Origin: Pristionchus mayeri
Taxonomy: Eukaryota; Nematoda; Chromadorea; Rhabditida; Neodiplogasteridae
DNA: 64,000 bases
Direction of reading: 5' to 3'
NCBI GenBank assembly: GCA_036245805.1
Contig: BTRK01000005.1
Coordinates: 18,266,984-18,330,983, forward strand
Shown here: one piece after another, positions 34,194-46,180 of the stretch
How the letters are laid out: the number at the start of each line of letters is the position of its first letter
How positions within the stretch are numbered: the stretch's first letter is position 1
Program-made: the position numbers and the translations under genes
The notes under the pieces: generated by a model
The model's database searches: none
What the model was told of the DNA's origin: nothing
The model's input: only the letters and a program-made list of their open reading frames with translations

Positions 34194-35779
34194 CTAATGT
34201 CTCCTTGCTCTTGGATTCGCTCTTTGTCGTCGTTCGAGCTGTCGATTCCGGAAGAGAATCCGCTCGATCATCTCTGCAATTATTCAAAATTATTTAATTT
34301 TTGTGTTTAGTTTTGTAACATATGGGATAAGAAATAAATTATCATAGAAGTGAAATCCTTACCGGGATGCAGATCATGCTCGCTTCCATTCGTGACCCAC
34401 GCGTAGAACTCCTCCAACTCGATCTGACGATCTTCCTGGAATCGAGTCACTCATTTTCAGTATTTGAATTAGTCCTGCTAATCAGAATCCTGATACTTTT
34501 TCATGTGACTTCCAATTCATGAAATCATCCAGATTTCACCTCATCCAATTCGTAAAGAACAGAAGTAGCACGAGGGAAGAGCAGGGAAGAACCGGCACCG
34601 ACGGTGCGAACTCCCTCCTCAATTGAATCAGTCATGTTCTGATCCCACGGTGAGCATGGGTGACTAGGGATGACTCATAGTGACACATCCTGACTCATAT
34701 CCGTCTCATGGCTCGACTCGTACAGTGAGCAGTTGCACATTTCTGGTGTGGTAGCGAATACGAAAGATTATACAAAATCTAATGATAAAACATGAAAAAA
34801 CGTGAATCCGTTCTCGTAGTGAGAGAATCAAGTTTACGTTCTCCTGGCAAATAGGAATTAATATTTCCTCACTTGCGGTTCTCTCACGAGCCCTTCGCCC
34901 ACACCACTGTTCTTCAGCTTCTAAATCAATATTATTAAAATACTAAATATAAATTTAAGAATGAATAAACTCACATGCTTCTTGATTGGCTTATCGATTG
35001 GTCCCCAGTCCTCCCTTGTCGGCTGTGGAGCTGCAAATGGAAGATATGTTTTGATTTATTCAAAAACCAACTAGGTTTCGATTTCTGTCCCTCGATCTCC
35101 GGCAATTCCTTCGCCAGTCGCTCTCGATCCGCCCTACAGCATCACATTTTGAGAAAAACAGCTCCAAACGAACGAAATAAGAAACAACGATTCTCACGCC
35201 TCCTTCTTCTTCTGATCTTCTGCGAGCGAGGCGAGACTCTGAAAGACACCGAGGGAAGGTCCTCAAAATGTACTGGTGTTACTAACCGGGGAGAGCTGCT
35301 TCGCGTAATCGTCGGCAAATGCGAACTTGCTTCTCCCACCCACTTCCGGGTACTTTTTCGGAGTCGAACTATCGATTGACACGGACTTTTTCTGCAATTT
35401 CGCACATTGTCTCATCAACGGATCAGATAAACTTGCCCGTCCCTCGTCCATCCATGGCTCGTACAGCTCCTGCGCGACCTGCAAGGGTTCAGTTAGATTA
35501 ACGCGAATTTACTGTTCTTGCTTACAGAAAAATAATGAGAGTTGAATGGTAAAGTCATCCCTAAACGAACCTTCTTCTTGAAAGCAGCCACAGGCGCTGT
35601 GTCCAGAGGCAGATTGTTGTAGTCTACTGGCTCAGGTTGCTTCTCCTCTGGCCCCTGCAAATTGTTAATTCCAGGAAACGCAAGACCAATAACGATGAAT
35701 TAGATTCATGGTGATGAACCGGAGTATGGAAACGAACCTCTTGCTTGACCTCCTTCTTCTTTCCCCTGAAGTAGTTCAT
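34194..35779 (-). CDS. Unknown charged protein, paralogue of the 38.7-kb gene
   Basis: On the minus strand: 35779-35738 (MNYFRGKKKEVKQE), 35654-35571 (GPEEKQPEPVDYNNLPLD and APVAAFKKK), 35478-35287 (VAQELYEPWMDEGRASLSDP onward, with FAFADDYAKQL), then about 35237-35199, 35130-35076, 35029-34978, 34918-34871, 34635-34543, 34438-34365 and 34267-34194. The joins I checked keep phase. The protein is soluble-looking and highly charged, with no membrane segment or recognised domain. The block ELYEPWMDEGR and the preceding NNLPLD segment recur in the gene at 38689-39198 (DLYEPWMEQGR, ENLPSN), so the two are tandem paralogues. Function is unknown; a lineage-restricted family is likely. The 3' exons are less certain than the first three. 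Confidence 0.6.
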
Positions 35780-36159
35780 CTCTTGGAAGGGAACAGAAAG
35801 ACTGTCTTCTCCCTCCTACGAATGCATCTCTTCTTCCATCTCCCACAGCAACAGCCATAAATCAGATGGATGGAAATGGACCCTCTCGATTCCCCTCTCT
35901 ATCTCTCTCTCTCTCTCTCCCTAGACAATGAGGAAGTAGATGAGTAAAGGAACAGGATACACATCACTAAATGATAATATTTCCATCGAAGGAAATCGTG
36001 AAGGAATATTCAAATGTAAGTATGATAAAACTGCGAAAATTCCTAAAATAAATCATTGTGGGCGAACCGAAGGCTGTTGATAAATGCATTTACTCAAATC
36101 GTTACAATAATTTTTCTCTACAGAAAGCAATTCTAACTGAAAAATGATATATTCCTTGT

Positions 36160-36215
36160 GCTTGACTAGTCTTCGTCTGATCCCGAGCGAGCCTGTGTCA
36201 CTTCCCTTCTGCATA
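36160..36215 (-). pseudogene. Possible orphan last exon
   Basis: A TTATGCAG acceptor is followed on the minus strand by a short frame ending EVTQARSGSDED and TAG. Acidic ends like this are common in last exons. It lies between the two paralogous genes, just beyond a foldback element, and could be a stranded exon of the 38.7-kb gene. This is weak evidence. Confidence 0.25.
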
Positions 36216-36557
36216 ATAAAGGCAAATTACAACATTTACAATAATCTGAAAGCTTTTTGTGTCTGGCGCTTTCGATTTGAATGAGATTTTGATAGTATTG
36301 CGCCATCCGAAATACAAGGTCAGCAGACGAAAAAGATTTCAGAAATTTCCAGAAGAAAAATTTTTACGACCAAAAAATACGTGTTGCTTTGTCGGTGAGT
36401 CTGTGTACCGTAACCCAAGGTGGCGTTGGGTCAGATCTTGTGTCATATATAACATTGATACTGTACTGCTACAGTAACCGTAAGCTACAGTAACCCGTAG
36501 CCATGGGTCAGCCCCTGGGTCAGATTCGTGATTTCGTTAGTAAATTGATAGAACACG

Positions 36558-38231
36558 TTGATTATGCGCTTATCACGCATCTTCTGAGAGATTGCATGAC
36601 ACCCCGGCACCAGGAGCCCCAACTTTCAGTACAATTCTCAAGAAAATTATTCTAGAGTATATTAGAGACGAGAAAACTTTTGACGTTGATCATTTTTCCC
36701 AGAACCGGCTTTTAGGTATTTTCCGGTTCCAGGTCCGGCCCTACCATAGATCAGCTCTCCGATGAGCCAGAATGCCGGCTTTGAGCTCAAAATATGCGGA
36801 AAATTATTTCAAGCAACTTTTATGTTGAAGTTAAGTTGCGTAGACGACAACTTCCAACTTCATGTTGAAAATAATCAAAAATCGATTTTAGATCGAGAAA
36901 ATAAATTCTAGCGGCTCGGGGACCCCGCCTTTCCGCATAATATGAGATCATTTTTAGAATCTACGTACATTACTCTTTCAGGAAAGAAATTGAGCCGAGC
37001 CATGTAGTTGTGGGAATTGGCCTTAGTGCAGCAAAAATGCTCGCAAATTTGAATTTTCAAAATTTTCAAAATGGTCATTCTTTACGATACACGCTCAATT
37101 ATTCACTCTTTCGCTGTTTTAAAACATTTACTCATAGAATGGATAAAATACCGTGGAAAAAACGGAACAAATCAGTATTTTTGAAAAATCATATTTTTTA
37201 CCTCGAAATTGCCCAAATTTGAACCGTGTAAAATCAATATTTCGAGCCCACTCAGAGCGCTAACTATTTCCGTTCAATAGAACACCTTGACATGAGTACC
37301 GTCAGTTGGAACAGGCCTTCTCCAAAATTTCGATACTCCTGTTTTTCACGCACGAAAATGGAAGATCCACTGTGTCGGGCTTATCAAAAAGTCATTTCTG
37401 TGAATATTTGTGCGAACTACGGTTAGATTTTTGTGTGGAAAATATTTTCGTAAGCCGATGAATCAGAAAAACACGCAAAATCCACCAATCCTTTCGTTTC
37501 TAAATTATTGAAATTTTCGAGATTCGAAAATCTCGATTTTGGAAAATTCATATTGATTTTACACCGTGCAAATTTGAGCAATTTCGAGGTAAAAAATATG
37601 ATTTTTCAAAAATACTGATTTGTTCGGTTTTTTCCACGGTATTTTATCCATTCTATGAGTAAATGTTTTAAAACAGCGAAAGAGTGAATAATTGAGCGTG
37701 TATCGTAAAGAATGACCATTTTTAAAATTTGGAAAATTCAAATTGGCGAGCATTTTTGCTGCACTAAGGCCAATTCCCACCCTTACATGGCTCGGCTCAA
37801 TTTTTTTCCTGAAAGAGTAATGTACGTAGATTCTAAAAATGATCTCTGATTACGCGGAAAGGTGGGGTCCCCGAGCCGCTAGAATTTATTTTCTCGTTCC
37901 AAAATCGCTTTTTGGTTATTTTCAACATGAAATTGTCATCTACGCAACTTAACTTCAACATAAAAGTTGCTTGAAATAATTTTGCGCACATTTTGAGCTC
38001 AAAGCCGGCATTCTAGGTCATCGGAGAGCTGATCTGTGGTAGGGCCGGACCTGGAACCGGAAAATACCTAAAAGCCGGTTCTGGGAAAAATGGTCAACGT
38101 CAAAAGTTTTCTCGTCTCTAATATACTCTAGAATAATTTTCTCAAGAATTGTACTGAAAGTTGGGGCTCCTGGTGCCGCATGGGGTCAGTTTTCATGCAA
38201 TCTCTCAGAAGACGCGTGTTATAACGTAATC
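36558..38231. mobile_element. Foldback element, 1.7 kb
   Basis: Arms of about 680 bp (36558-37235 and 37550-38231) are inverted copies around a spacer of about 310 bp. Landmarks: GGAGCCCCAACTTTCAGTAC near 36620 is complemented near 38155, and GGTATTTTCCGGTTCCAGGT near 36715 is complemented near 38055. Arms show scattered mismatches and an indel. No transposase frame is present. The inner and mid arm sequence is related to the element at 41.3 kb (shared CTCAAAATNTGCGGAAAATT and an AACTTTTATGTTGAA block). Confidence 0.87.
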
Positions 38232-38688
38232 GAAACCTACCCTATCCCTTGACGTTGGGTCAGGCCCTTGATCAGATTCATGGTTTCATCAGTAGAAACC
38301 GTCGATACCGTAACCCTACCGTATCCGACACCTATAGTAACCTCTAGCGTTTGGTTAGAAGCGGCCTGAAAACTGTGTTTTTGACGGTATTATTGTACTC
38401 AAAAGGGAAATATTTTCTAAATTTACCATTTACAACTTTTAGTGTATAGATAGGCGTAGTTGTCCATTAGTTATGAAATACACTAATTCTGACTTCTCGT
38501 GTTCTCTTAGTTTTTCGAATGGAATCCTCTCCTCGAACGTCGGGTGAGAGGCTATGGAATAATGTCGTGTTGTAATTTCAGAAAAAAAACTCACTACTTT
38601 CAGCTGATATGTCTATTTTCTCTTGAAACTTTGGGCGTAAAGAAGCTCTAGAATGAATTATTATGAAACATTGTTAGAATTCGTCTCT

Positions 38689-39198
38689 TACTTCGCTACA
38701 CATTTCTCCTTCTTCTTCTTCTTCCCTTCGTCTTTCTGATAAATAGTGAAGTTAAACTCTACGAGTGATACCACTTTATCTACGATAAAGTCTAATGGGA
38801 TCTAAATCTACAATAAAATATAACATTCTAACCCTTCCTTGCTCCATCCATGGCTCATACAGATCATTGGCAGCCTGCAAAATCAATATATTTTTTTCCT
38901 TCAATCACGGAAATTTGTTGAGCTCTTTTTTGTATTAAATTGACTCATATATGTAGTATACCTTTGCCTTGCAACTGTACACGGGCTCTTTCTCTGGCAA
39001 CGTGTTTGAAGGTAGATTTTCATACCAGTTTCTCAGCTCTTGTTTCTTGTCCATCGGACCCTTGAAAATTGTTTTAAAAAACAAATCCTTTTTAGATCAC
39101 ACTCATGGTTCATAAAAGTGGAACCAATAAGGGACTCTACAGACCTTTTCTCTTTGTTGAAGTTGTTTATTTCCATAAGGAATCCGTTTGAAATTCAT
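38689..39198 (-). CDS. Short lysine-rich paralogue of the 34.2-kb gene (80 aa)
   Basis: Four exons on the minus strand: 39198-39145 (MNFKRIPYGNKQLQQREK), 39060-38962 (GPMDKKQELRNWYENLPSN, then a charged tail), about 38877-38836 (AANDLYEPWMEQGR) and about 38736-38689 (KDEGKKKKKEKCVAK and TAA). The order of motifs matches the 34.2-kb gene, but the long C-terminal part of that paralogue is replaced by a lysine tail. It may be a truncated functional copy or an early pseudogene. No domain is recognised. Confidence 0.5.
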
Positions 39199-39900
39199 AG
39201 CTAAAAGGGAGAAGAGAAGACTCTATGTCCTTCCTATGAATTCCCTTTCCCTTCCATCTCCCCCAGTAACCTAATCGAATTTGATGAATTAAAATAGACA
39301 ATGTTGTCTCATTGCTTTCACATCACAGCGCAGTCTACCGTCTGAAAATTGACCGGAAGGTAACCGGATGACCGCCCCGAGGTTGCGACGATTATACGAT
39401 TTAAGGTGACGATTTGTTTGAGCATTTATTAGATATCAGTCACTTGGAAGATGCTCACGGAATTCAACTGAATTAGAATTTGGAAAATGAAATGCAGTTA
39501 TCTAAATTCTTATCGGACATTTTTGTTTAACAAATTGCGAAAATGTCCCCGGATTCCACACGTTTACGAATAGGCGAGCAAGAAGAAGCGAAGGAAAACC
39601 TACAGTTGTTCTTTATCGCGAAACTCCAGACTACAATTTGAAAGTTCAAAAAATTCATATAATCACTCACTGAACTTCCTCTTATTTCTTGTGGTCTCGC
39701 CTCTCTAATTTCGAGTTGCTTTTCTGCCGGCCAATTTCCGTGTGCTCTCTATAGCAACGGACAGACTCTAGTCGGATTTCTCGGTTCTTCCCTATTCTCT
39801 CACTTTCGCTATGTCTAAAAGTACACTCGCTTGTTGCTTTTCATAAAGCACGCGATTTTTTGAAAAAATATTTTTATCATATTTTAAAACATTTGTAGTA

Positions 39901-41288
39901 ATGAGCTTCTCGTACGGGCACTCGAGTGTATTCGGAATGCGTATCAATCCCGCCCTCACTCCAGTCGGGGCCATGCTCTACAATCACTCCGCTTCACGCC
40001 CTCCGCCTGTATTCATCGTGGGTGGTCCCATTTCTTGTTATGATATATTTTATTTATGAGCACCGATAGTTCAGGAGCAACCTCCGCATCTCGCATTCAC
40101 CAATCCAGCCTTCGGCCAGCATCCAAGAATGGTGTCGCAGCAACCATACGGGGATCCAACTAGCGGATTGCCCAGATACGACCAAGTTATTCAGGCATGT
40201 GCAGTTCACCTTTACTAAACGGAGAAAGAACAGGTCATTTGCAGCACTCGCAGCAGCCCTTCGTGGTGCAGCCAGGAGGCATACAGCAGGGCGATAAGTG
40301 GATGCAGCTGCCGGAAATGGCTGCTGACGACCCGAACTGCCCCTTCGGACTACACTTCCTCCTGAATCTATACATGGTCCATGTCAGACAGGTCAGTTTA
40401 GCTCCGATTATTTGGCCGAAAATTCAACAAAACGAAAATGCCGAGAATTTCAGAAAACGGAGCTGGTAGAAGTAGTGACTCCGGTTGAAGTTCCTTATCG
40501 ATACTCTATACAGAACGGAGCTGGAGAGCAGGTAAATCGTAAGTTTTACGAAAAAAAATAATATCCATTTTCATGTTTACTATGCGATGGAGTTGAACGA
40601 CTTCCTGGCTCAGCAGATGCTGGGGTCGAAAAGGAACTTCAACTTCAAAGTCGTCGATAACATGAACCGAGTGAGCAAATGAGCAATAGCAATATCGATA
40701 TCTTCATATCGATAGCAATATCTTCACAGTTCGTCGAGACAATTTTGAGTGCTGTACTTCGGAGTGCGCTGTAGAGGCCGCGCCTGGCAAGAGTGTACGA
40801 TCATTAGAATACTTCATTCGCAGACATATCTGCTCATTTAGATGCATTATAGCTTGAATTAGACAATGCATCGCCGTTATGTGAGAAAAAAAGCTTTTAC
40901 CTGTTCAGGCCGGAATCATCAACAGTTCATGTGCAATGTGCAAGTCGAAAGTTTCGATCTCGGATGATGAGAGAAAGTGAGCTTTGAAAAAAAAACGATT
41001 CTTTCCAAGAACTCATAGAAATTTTCAACATTTTTTTTATTTCTCAGAGTTCTCTTTACCATCGACGGACCGTGCTACTGCAAGGGCTGCTGCTGCTGTG
41101 AGGACAAGTTTCCGGTTAGAAGTTGTCATCCCTTAAACGATTTTGACCTACCTCGAGCAGCAATCTTATAAATCCTGGTTACTGTTACATCTGTTCAGAT
41201 TATGTATGGCCTTACTCAAGTCGGGTCAATCATTCGCAAGTATCCGGGGTACCTGCAGGATACTCGAGGGCCGACAATTTTAAAGTGA
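39901..41288 (+). CDS. Phospholipid scramblase-like gene with damaged 3' half
   Basis: Scramblases move phospholipids bidirectionally across the plasma membrane. Exons: 39901-40017, 40075-40194, 40245-40391, 40454-40531, 40593-40670, an exon ending at about 40793, 40909-40976, 41048-41114 and 41199 onward. A Pro/Gln-rich head is followed by LVEVVTPVEVPYRYSIQNGA, FNFKVVDNMNR, a Cys-rich RRDNFECCTSECAVEAAPGK, LFTIDGPCYCKGCCCCEDKF and IMYGLTQVGSIIRKYPGYLQ, matching the scramblase beta-barrel order. Oddities: a GC donor (CAG then GCATGT) after 40194; no clean acceptor before the 40.7-kb exon in the needed phase; and a one-base shift after LQDTR, where the alternate frame ADNFKVKFG continues the family pattern but the used frame stops at 41286. 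A foldback element begins 24 bp later, and the C-terminal membrane helix is not in place. Probably a pseudogene or decaying gene. Confidence 0.65.
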
Positions 41289-41311
41289 AATTTGGGTGTT
41301 TATCACGCGTA

Positions 41312-43163
41312 TCGCGAGCCAGCGGAGATGTGCGGGAACATTTTTCAAAAAGTTGTCTCCGTTCTCGCCTATATTGTGGTGGGAGAATACCTAGGAGAGA
41401 TGAATTCGAAAAATATAGGCCATTGGTCCCAGAGCCGGCATTTAGGAATTTTCCGGTTTCGCTCCGGGCTATAATGTATCTCATCTTCCAGAGAAGCTAC
41501 AGTGGTGGCAGAGCGCTCAAAATGTGCGGAAAATTATTTCCTGAAACTTTTATGTTGAACACTTTTTACTGGATCAGTCAATAAAAATGCTATTTCCGCG
41601 AAACCGAATTCAAAATCAGAAATTGTTTTCACCATCACGCAGGAAACTTTCACGGGATTTTTATTACATAATATGAAAGAACAATCATTCGTATGTATAG
41701 GAAAAATATTGGCAAAGGAATTATCCTACGCCCAAAAGACGATATTCACAAACGTGGTCATATGATAAATATTCAGGATGATCCATATCCATGTCATCTT
41801 AGGTTGCTTTATAGTAACAAATATTTGTAATTTGATGCTTTTCTGTGACAGATGATTAAGTTTCTGCTGAAAAACCCGGAGTTCGACAAAGTTGAAAAAA
41901 TCGATTTTCACAACCTCTATTTATCCCAAGTTTGTGCTATTATAAGTTCGCCCATTAACAACTACATGCGGAATGTAGAAGTATGATTCGTAGTAGATAC
42001 CGAGTTGAGTTGATATTTTATAAACTTCACTGATCCATGACTTTAAATCTCTTGAAATCTTCACTCAAAAATGCATTTCCGCGACTGTAAAACTAATAAA
42101 GATATGTTTTCAGCAGAAATTGTGTGGTTATATAACATATTTGTGTATCTAAAATCAATAAAAAATCGCCTTACTCAGAAAATGCCAAGAAATCATCAAA
42201 TCTATTCGTTTGTAAACATATCGAAAATTTCAAAAACGAAAAAAATCCAATTTTTGTACGTCCAAGGAAATGATTTAAAGACGCCTTTTCTGGGCGCCAT
42301 TAAATTTTTCTTGATTTTAGATACACAAATATGTTATATAACCACACAATTTCTGCTAAAAACATATGTTTATTAGTTTTTACACTCGCGGGAATGCATT
42401 TTTGAGTGAAGATTTCAAGAGATTTAAAGTCATGGATCAGTGAAGTTTATAAAATATCAACTCAACTCGGTATCTACTACGAATCGTACTTCTACATTCC
42501 GCATGTAGTTGTTAATGGGCGAACTTATAATAGCACAAACTTGGGATAAATAGAGGTTGTGAAAATCGACTTTTAAAACTTTGTCGAACTCCGGGTTTTT
42601 CAGCAGAAACTTAATCATCTGTCACAGAAAAGCATCAAATTACAAATATTTGTTACTATAAAGCAACCTAAGATCACATGGATATGGATCATCCTGAATA
42701 TTTATCATATGACCACGTTTGTCGCGGAATATCGTCTTTTGGGCGTAGGATAATTCCTTTGCCAATATTTTTCCTATACATATGAATGATTGTTCTTTCA
42801 TATTATGCAATAAAAATCGCGTGAAAGTTTCCTGCGTGATGGTGAAAACAATTATTTTCTGATTTTGAATTCGGTTTCGCGGAAATATTTTTATTTATTG
42901 ATCCAGTAAAAAGTGTTCAACATTAAAGTTTCAGGAAATAATTTTCCGCACATTTTGAGCCCTCTGCCACCACTGTAGCTTGTCTGGAAGATGAGATACA
43001 GTATGGCCGGGAGCAAAACCGTAAAATTCCTAAATGCCGGCTCTGGGAACAATGACCTATATTTTTCGAATTAATCTCTCCTAGGTATTCTCCCACCACA
43101 ATATAGGCGAGAACGGAGACAACTTTTTGGAAAATGTTCCCGCACATCTCCGCTGGCTCGCGA
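41312..43163. mobile_element. Foldback element, 1.85 kb
   Basis: Arms of about 870 bp (41312-42180 and 42293-43163) surround a spacer of about 110 bp. Ends are TCGCGAGCCAGCGGAGATG on the left and its complement on the right, extending inward through GGTGGGAGAATACCTAGGAG. Mismatches are few. It lies immediately downstream of the scramblase reading frame. No transposase frame was found. Mirror-image frames on both strands are artefacts of the inverted repeat. Confidence 0.9.
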
Positions 43164-43513
43164 AATCAGCCACAACACAAAAGGCAAATGCATCACCACC
43201 ACGCATAATTGTTAATATATTCTTCTCAATATCATGTTTTTGGAAGACGCAATGCATGGACAATGGTTCATTGGTGCAGCTTTCCCTTGGGCGTGTTGGT
43301 AAAAATTGCGTTTGATACAAAATTCGGTGGTTATCACATTCCATTGTACATGCCTTTAATCAGACACAGAAAGAATTGTGTGGTGACACCCGAGTCCTTG
43401 TGTACTGTAGTTGGCGCGAATGAACAGCGTAGACGCATTTTATAGTGGCAACTTGCTCCTGTAGTGAGTCTATCTCTTCTCTCTATCCTGTTTTGTCAAT
43501 ATTATTTCCCTAG
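43164..43513. other. Scramblase 3' flank and F-box copy upstream sequence
   Basis: Just past the foldback element, a short frame around 43246-43290 reads DAMHGQWFIGAAF, weakly like the C-terminal helix of scramblases, and could be the displaced last exon. From about 43370 the sequence matches 45605-45690 (shared TTGTGTACTGTAGTTGGCG), the upstream flank of the second F-box-like copy. Confidence 0.35.
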
Positions 43514-44803
43514 ATGTCTCTACGTTTTCTGGACCTTCCTCAAGGAGCAATCTACAGTACTTTTTACTTTCTAGACGATTCGTCTCTTCTGCTCTTGAGA
43601 GAGGTTTCACTCTTAAAAGCACTTCTTAACAGCTCATACTGAATCCACGTTTAGGAATGCAAGGAAATCAAGAAAATCGTTGAGAGCCCCGCTCTTATGA
43701 ATTCAAGGAAAATTTGCATTAGCTGGTTCAACATCAATGAGGTATTGAAAAATGCAAACGTTTACAACTATACCGATATGAATGTGTTGCCATTGGTGTA
43801 ACTCTGGAAATTCAGGGAAAGCACGGAACAAAAATATCCATCACTGTTTCTACTAAGAAAGATATTGTATTTCTCAGTTGGTCCTTCGAATCCATTCTCG
43901 ATGAGCTTGAAAATACAACGTTAGACAGGATAACTAACAGACGTCAAGTATGATTTTTTAAACTAAAGAGCTAGCGATATGTGTAAATATTGTTTTTAGT
44001 TGAACGCTTGTTTGAGTAAGGACGAGTTGAGGAGGTTTCTCGAGTACCTTAAACCTCTAATTTGAAATACAGTGATTGAAGCCCTCGCAGCACATACTAT
44101 TCACTTTGAGAATAGGATGTTGTGCACTCAATTGTTCGACGGGAAGCAAATTCCATCAGTGTGCATGAATGATGTCAATACTGAAGAAGAATTGTGAGTT
44201 ATCAGCTACTGTGACCGAATCGTTCAAATGTTATTTCAGTAACTCATTTTTAAATTTTATTAGCAAAGCCAACCCACGCCACATTGATTTCGGGTTTAAC
44301 TTAACTCCTCTAACTAACGGTAAATAATTAATTAAATATATGATTTTTATAATTAAATTTTGCACATAAATTGATGTTAGTAATTACAGAAAAGGTCGTG
44401 GGGCTGTTTCCTCTTGCAGACAACGTGGAATCAATCTGTCTTTATGCACCAGTTTTGTTTGATGATGAATTCGATCATGTTTCTTTCATTCGGGAGTTCA
44501 TAAGTAGGAAATGTAAGAAATTGCAACTGTTTGCCAACTCTCGAGTTAGCATTCCTGCTATATAGAATTCTAGAATAGAAAAACTTCTCCAGGTAATGCA
44601 AATTTACAAATTAAGTATTTGTGATTTGGAATTTTCCTTCTTTGTCAGATCTTCCATCACAATGGGAATAAAAGACGCTTGGTTTTGGACACTGAAGTAC
44701 AAGGGATGGAACCGAATATCGAGCGCATCGGGTATTACGAAGTGATATCAATCGACTTGAACATCTCGACGCATATTGAAATCAGGAATATGGCACTCGA
44801 CTA
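43514..44803 (+). pseudogene. F-box-like gene copy A, two in-frame stops
   Basis: Exon 1 (43514-43603) encodes an F-box-like start, MSLRFLDLPQGAIYSTFYFL, followed by a DDSSLLLLRE helix. Exons 43655-43741 (ECKEIKKIVESPALMNSRK), 43816-43947 (GTKISITVSTKKDIVFLSWS) and 44000 onward (LSKDELRRFLEYLKPLI) follow with good splice sites. At 44063 a TGA stands where copy C has CGA (Arg), and the frame then stays open for 43 codons. A second stop (TAG) follows SRVSIPA near 44564, upstream of the last exon (about 44651-44803, ending EIRNMALD). Two separate stops in otherwise conserved exons make this a pseudogene, unless it is spliced around them. Confidence 0.7.
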
Positions 44804-45620
44804 ATCTTCATTTGAATTTATGCATTATTGTTGACCATAGTGCTTTCTTTGAAAAAGTATTGTGATCTTTGTGGAATTCTGCGATAGTCTGGCCCCTAAC
44901 AACAACGTATCGATAAGAAACTGCTCGTTTTCCGTTGCACTGTGAGATAAAATGATCTTCCTGGTCTTCATGTAATCAATTGCGAACGTGTAATAAGTAA
45001 GCTTCTGTGAATTATAACCCGAATTTTATTCCTATTACTATGATGATTTTTTTATGATATACAAAATTCAGTGATAATCCCATTCCTTTCAATCCTAATG
45101 ACTTTTTCTTTATACAAGAGTAGGTGTGGTGCCCAGATCTTCCATCACAATGGGAATAAAAGACGCTTGGTTTTGGACACTGAAGTACAAGGGATGGAAC
45201 CGAATATCGAGCGCATCGGGTATTACGAAGTGATATCAATCGACTTGAACATCTCGACGCATATTGAAATCAGGAATATGGCACTCGACTAATCTTCATT
45301 TGAATTTATGCATTATTGTTGACCATAGTGCTTTCTTTGAAAAAGTATTGTGATCTTTGTGGAATTCTGCGATAGTCTGGCCCCTAACAACAACGTATCG
45401 ATAAGAAACTGCTCGTTTTCCGTTGCACTGTGAGATAAAATGATCTTCCTGGTCTTCATGTAATCAATTGCGAACGTGTAATAAGTAAGCTTCTGTGAAT
45501 TATAACCCGAATTTTATTCCTATTACTATGATGATTTTTTATGATATACAAAATTCAGTGATAATCCCATTCCTTTCAATCCTAATGACTTTTTCTTTAT
45601 ACAAGAGTAGGTGTCGTGCC
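44646..45620 (+). repeat. Recent 488-bp tandem duplication
   Basis: Unit 1 (44646-45133) and unit 2 (45134-45620) are identical over nearly their whole length. I see a one-base difference in a T run (seven Ts near 45047, six near 45535) and a G/C difference near the end. Each unit contains the last F-box-like exon (IFHHNGNKRRLVLDTEVQGM) plus 3' flank. It is either a very recent duplication or an assembly artefact. Confidence 0.92.
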
Positions 45621-45755
45621 ACCCGAGTTATTTGTGTACTGTAGTTGGCGTGAATAAATAGGGAAGACACATTTTAGTGGTAATTGGCTCTGATATTTAC
45701 CCTATCTCCTCTCTCGCTTGTCAGGCAATACTTTGTCCCTTCAAGATAACAAAAG

Positions 45756-45958
45756 ATGACTCTACGTTTTCTGAATCTTCCTCAAGGAGCAATCTACAGC
45801 ACTTTCAACGTTCTAGACGATTCGTCTCTTCTGCTCCTGAGAGAGGTTTCACTCTAAAAAGCACTTCTTAACAGCTCATACTGAATCCACGTTTAGGAAT
45901 GCAAGGAAATCAAGAAAATCGTTGAGAGCCCCGCTCTTATGAATTCAAGGAAAATTAA
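45756..45958 (+). pseudogene. F-box-like copy B, exons 1-2 only
   Basis: It repeats exon 1 (MTLRFLNLPQGAIYSTFNVL), the same intron and most of exon 2 of copy A, then breaks off into unrelated sequence after SRKI at about 45958. No downstream exons follow in order, so it is a 5' fragment. Confidence 0.75.
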
Positions 45959-46180
45959 CACACGAACGACACGTGAAGTAGGGAGCGATTGATGCGCAGG
46001 CGGATCCTTACAAAACTTGAAACATGAAATATCGTAATTCCTAGAAACATTTAGTGAAATTTTATTTAGCGATTCTTATAATATGCCATAGTAGATGATA
46101 CCCTGAGAAGAAGAAGAGGATTGGGATGTGTGAGTTCTGACCAATCCCATGTTAGCAGCTCATACTAAATCCACGTTTAG

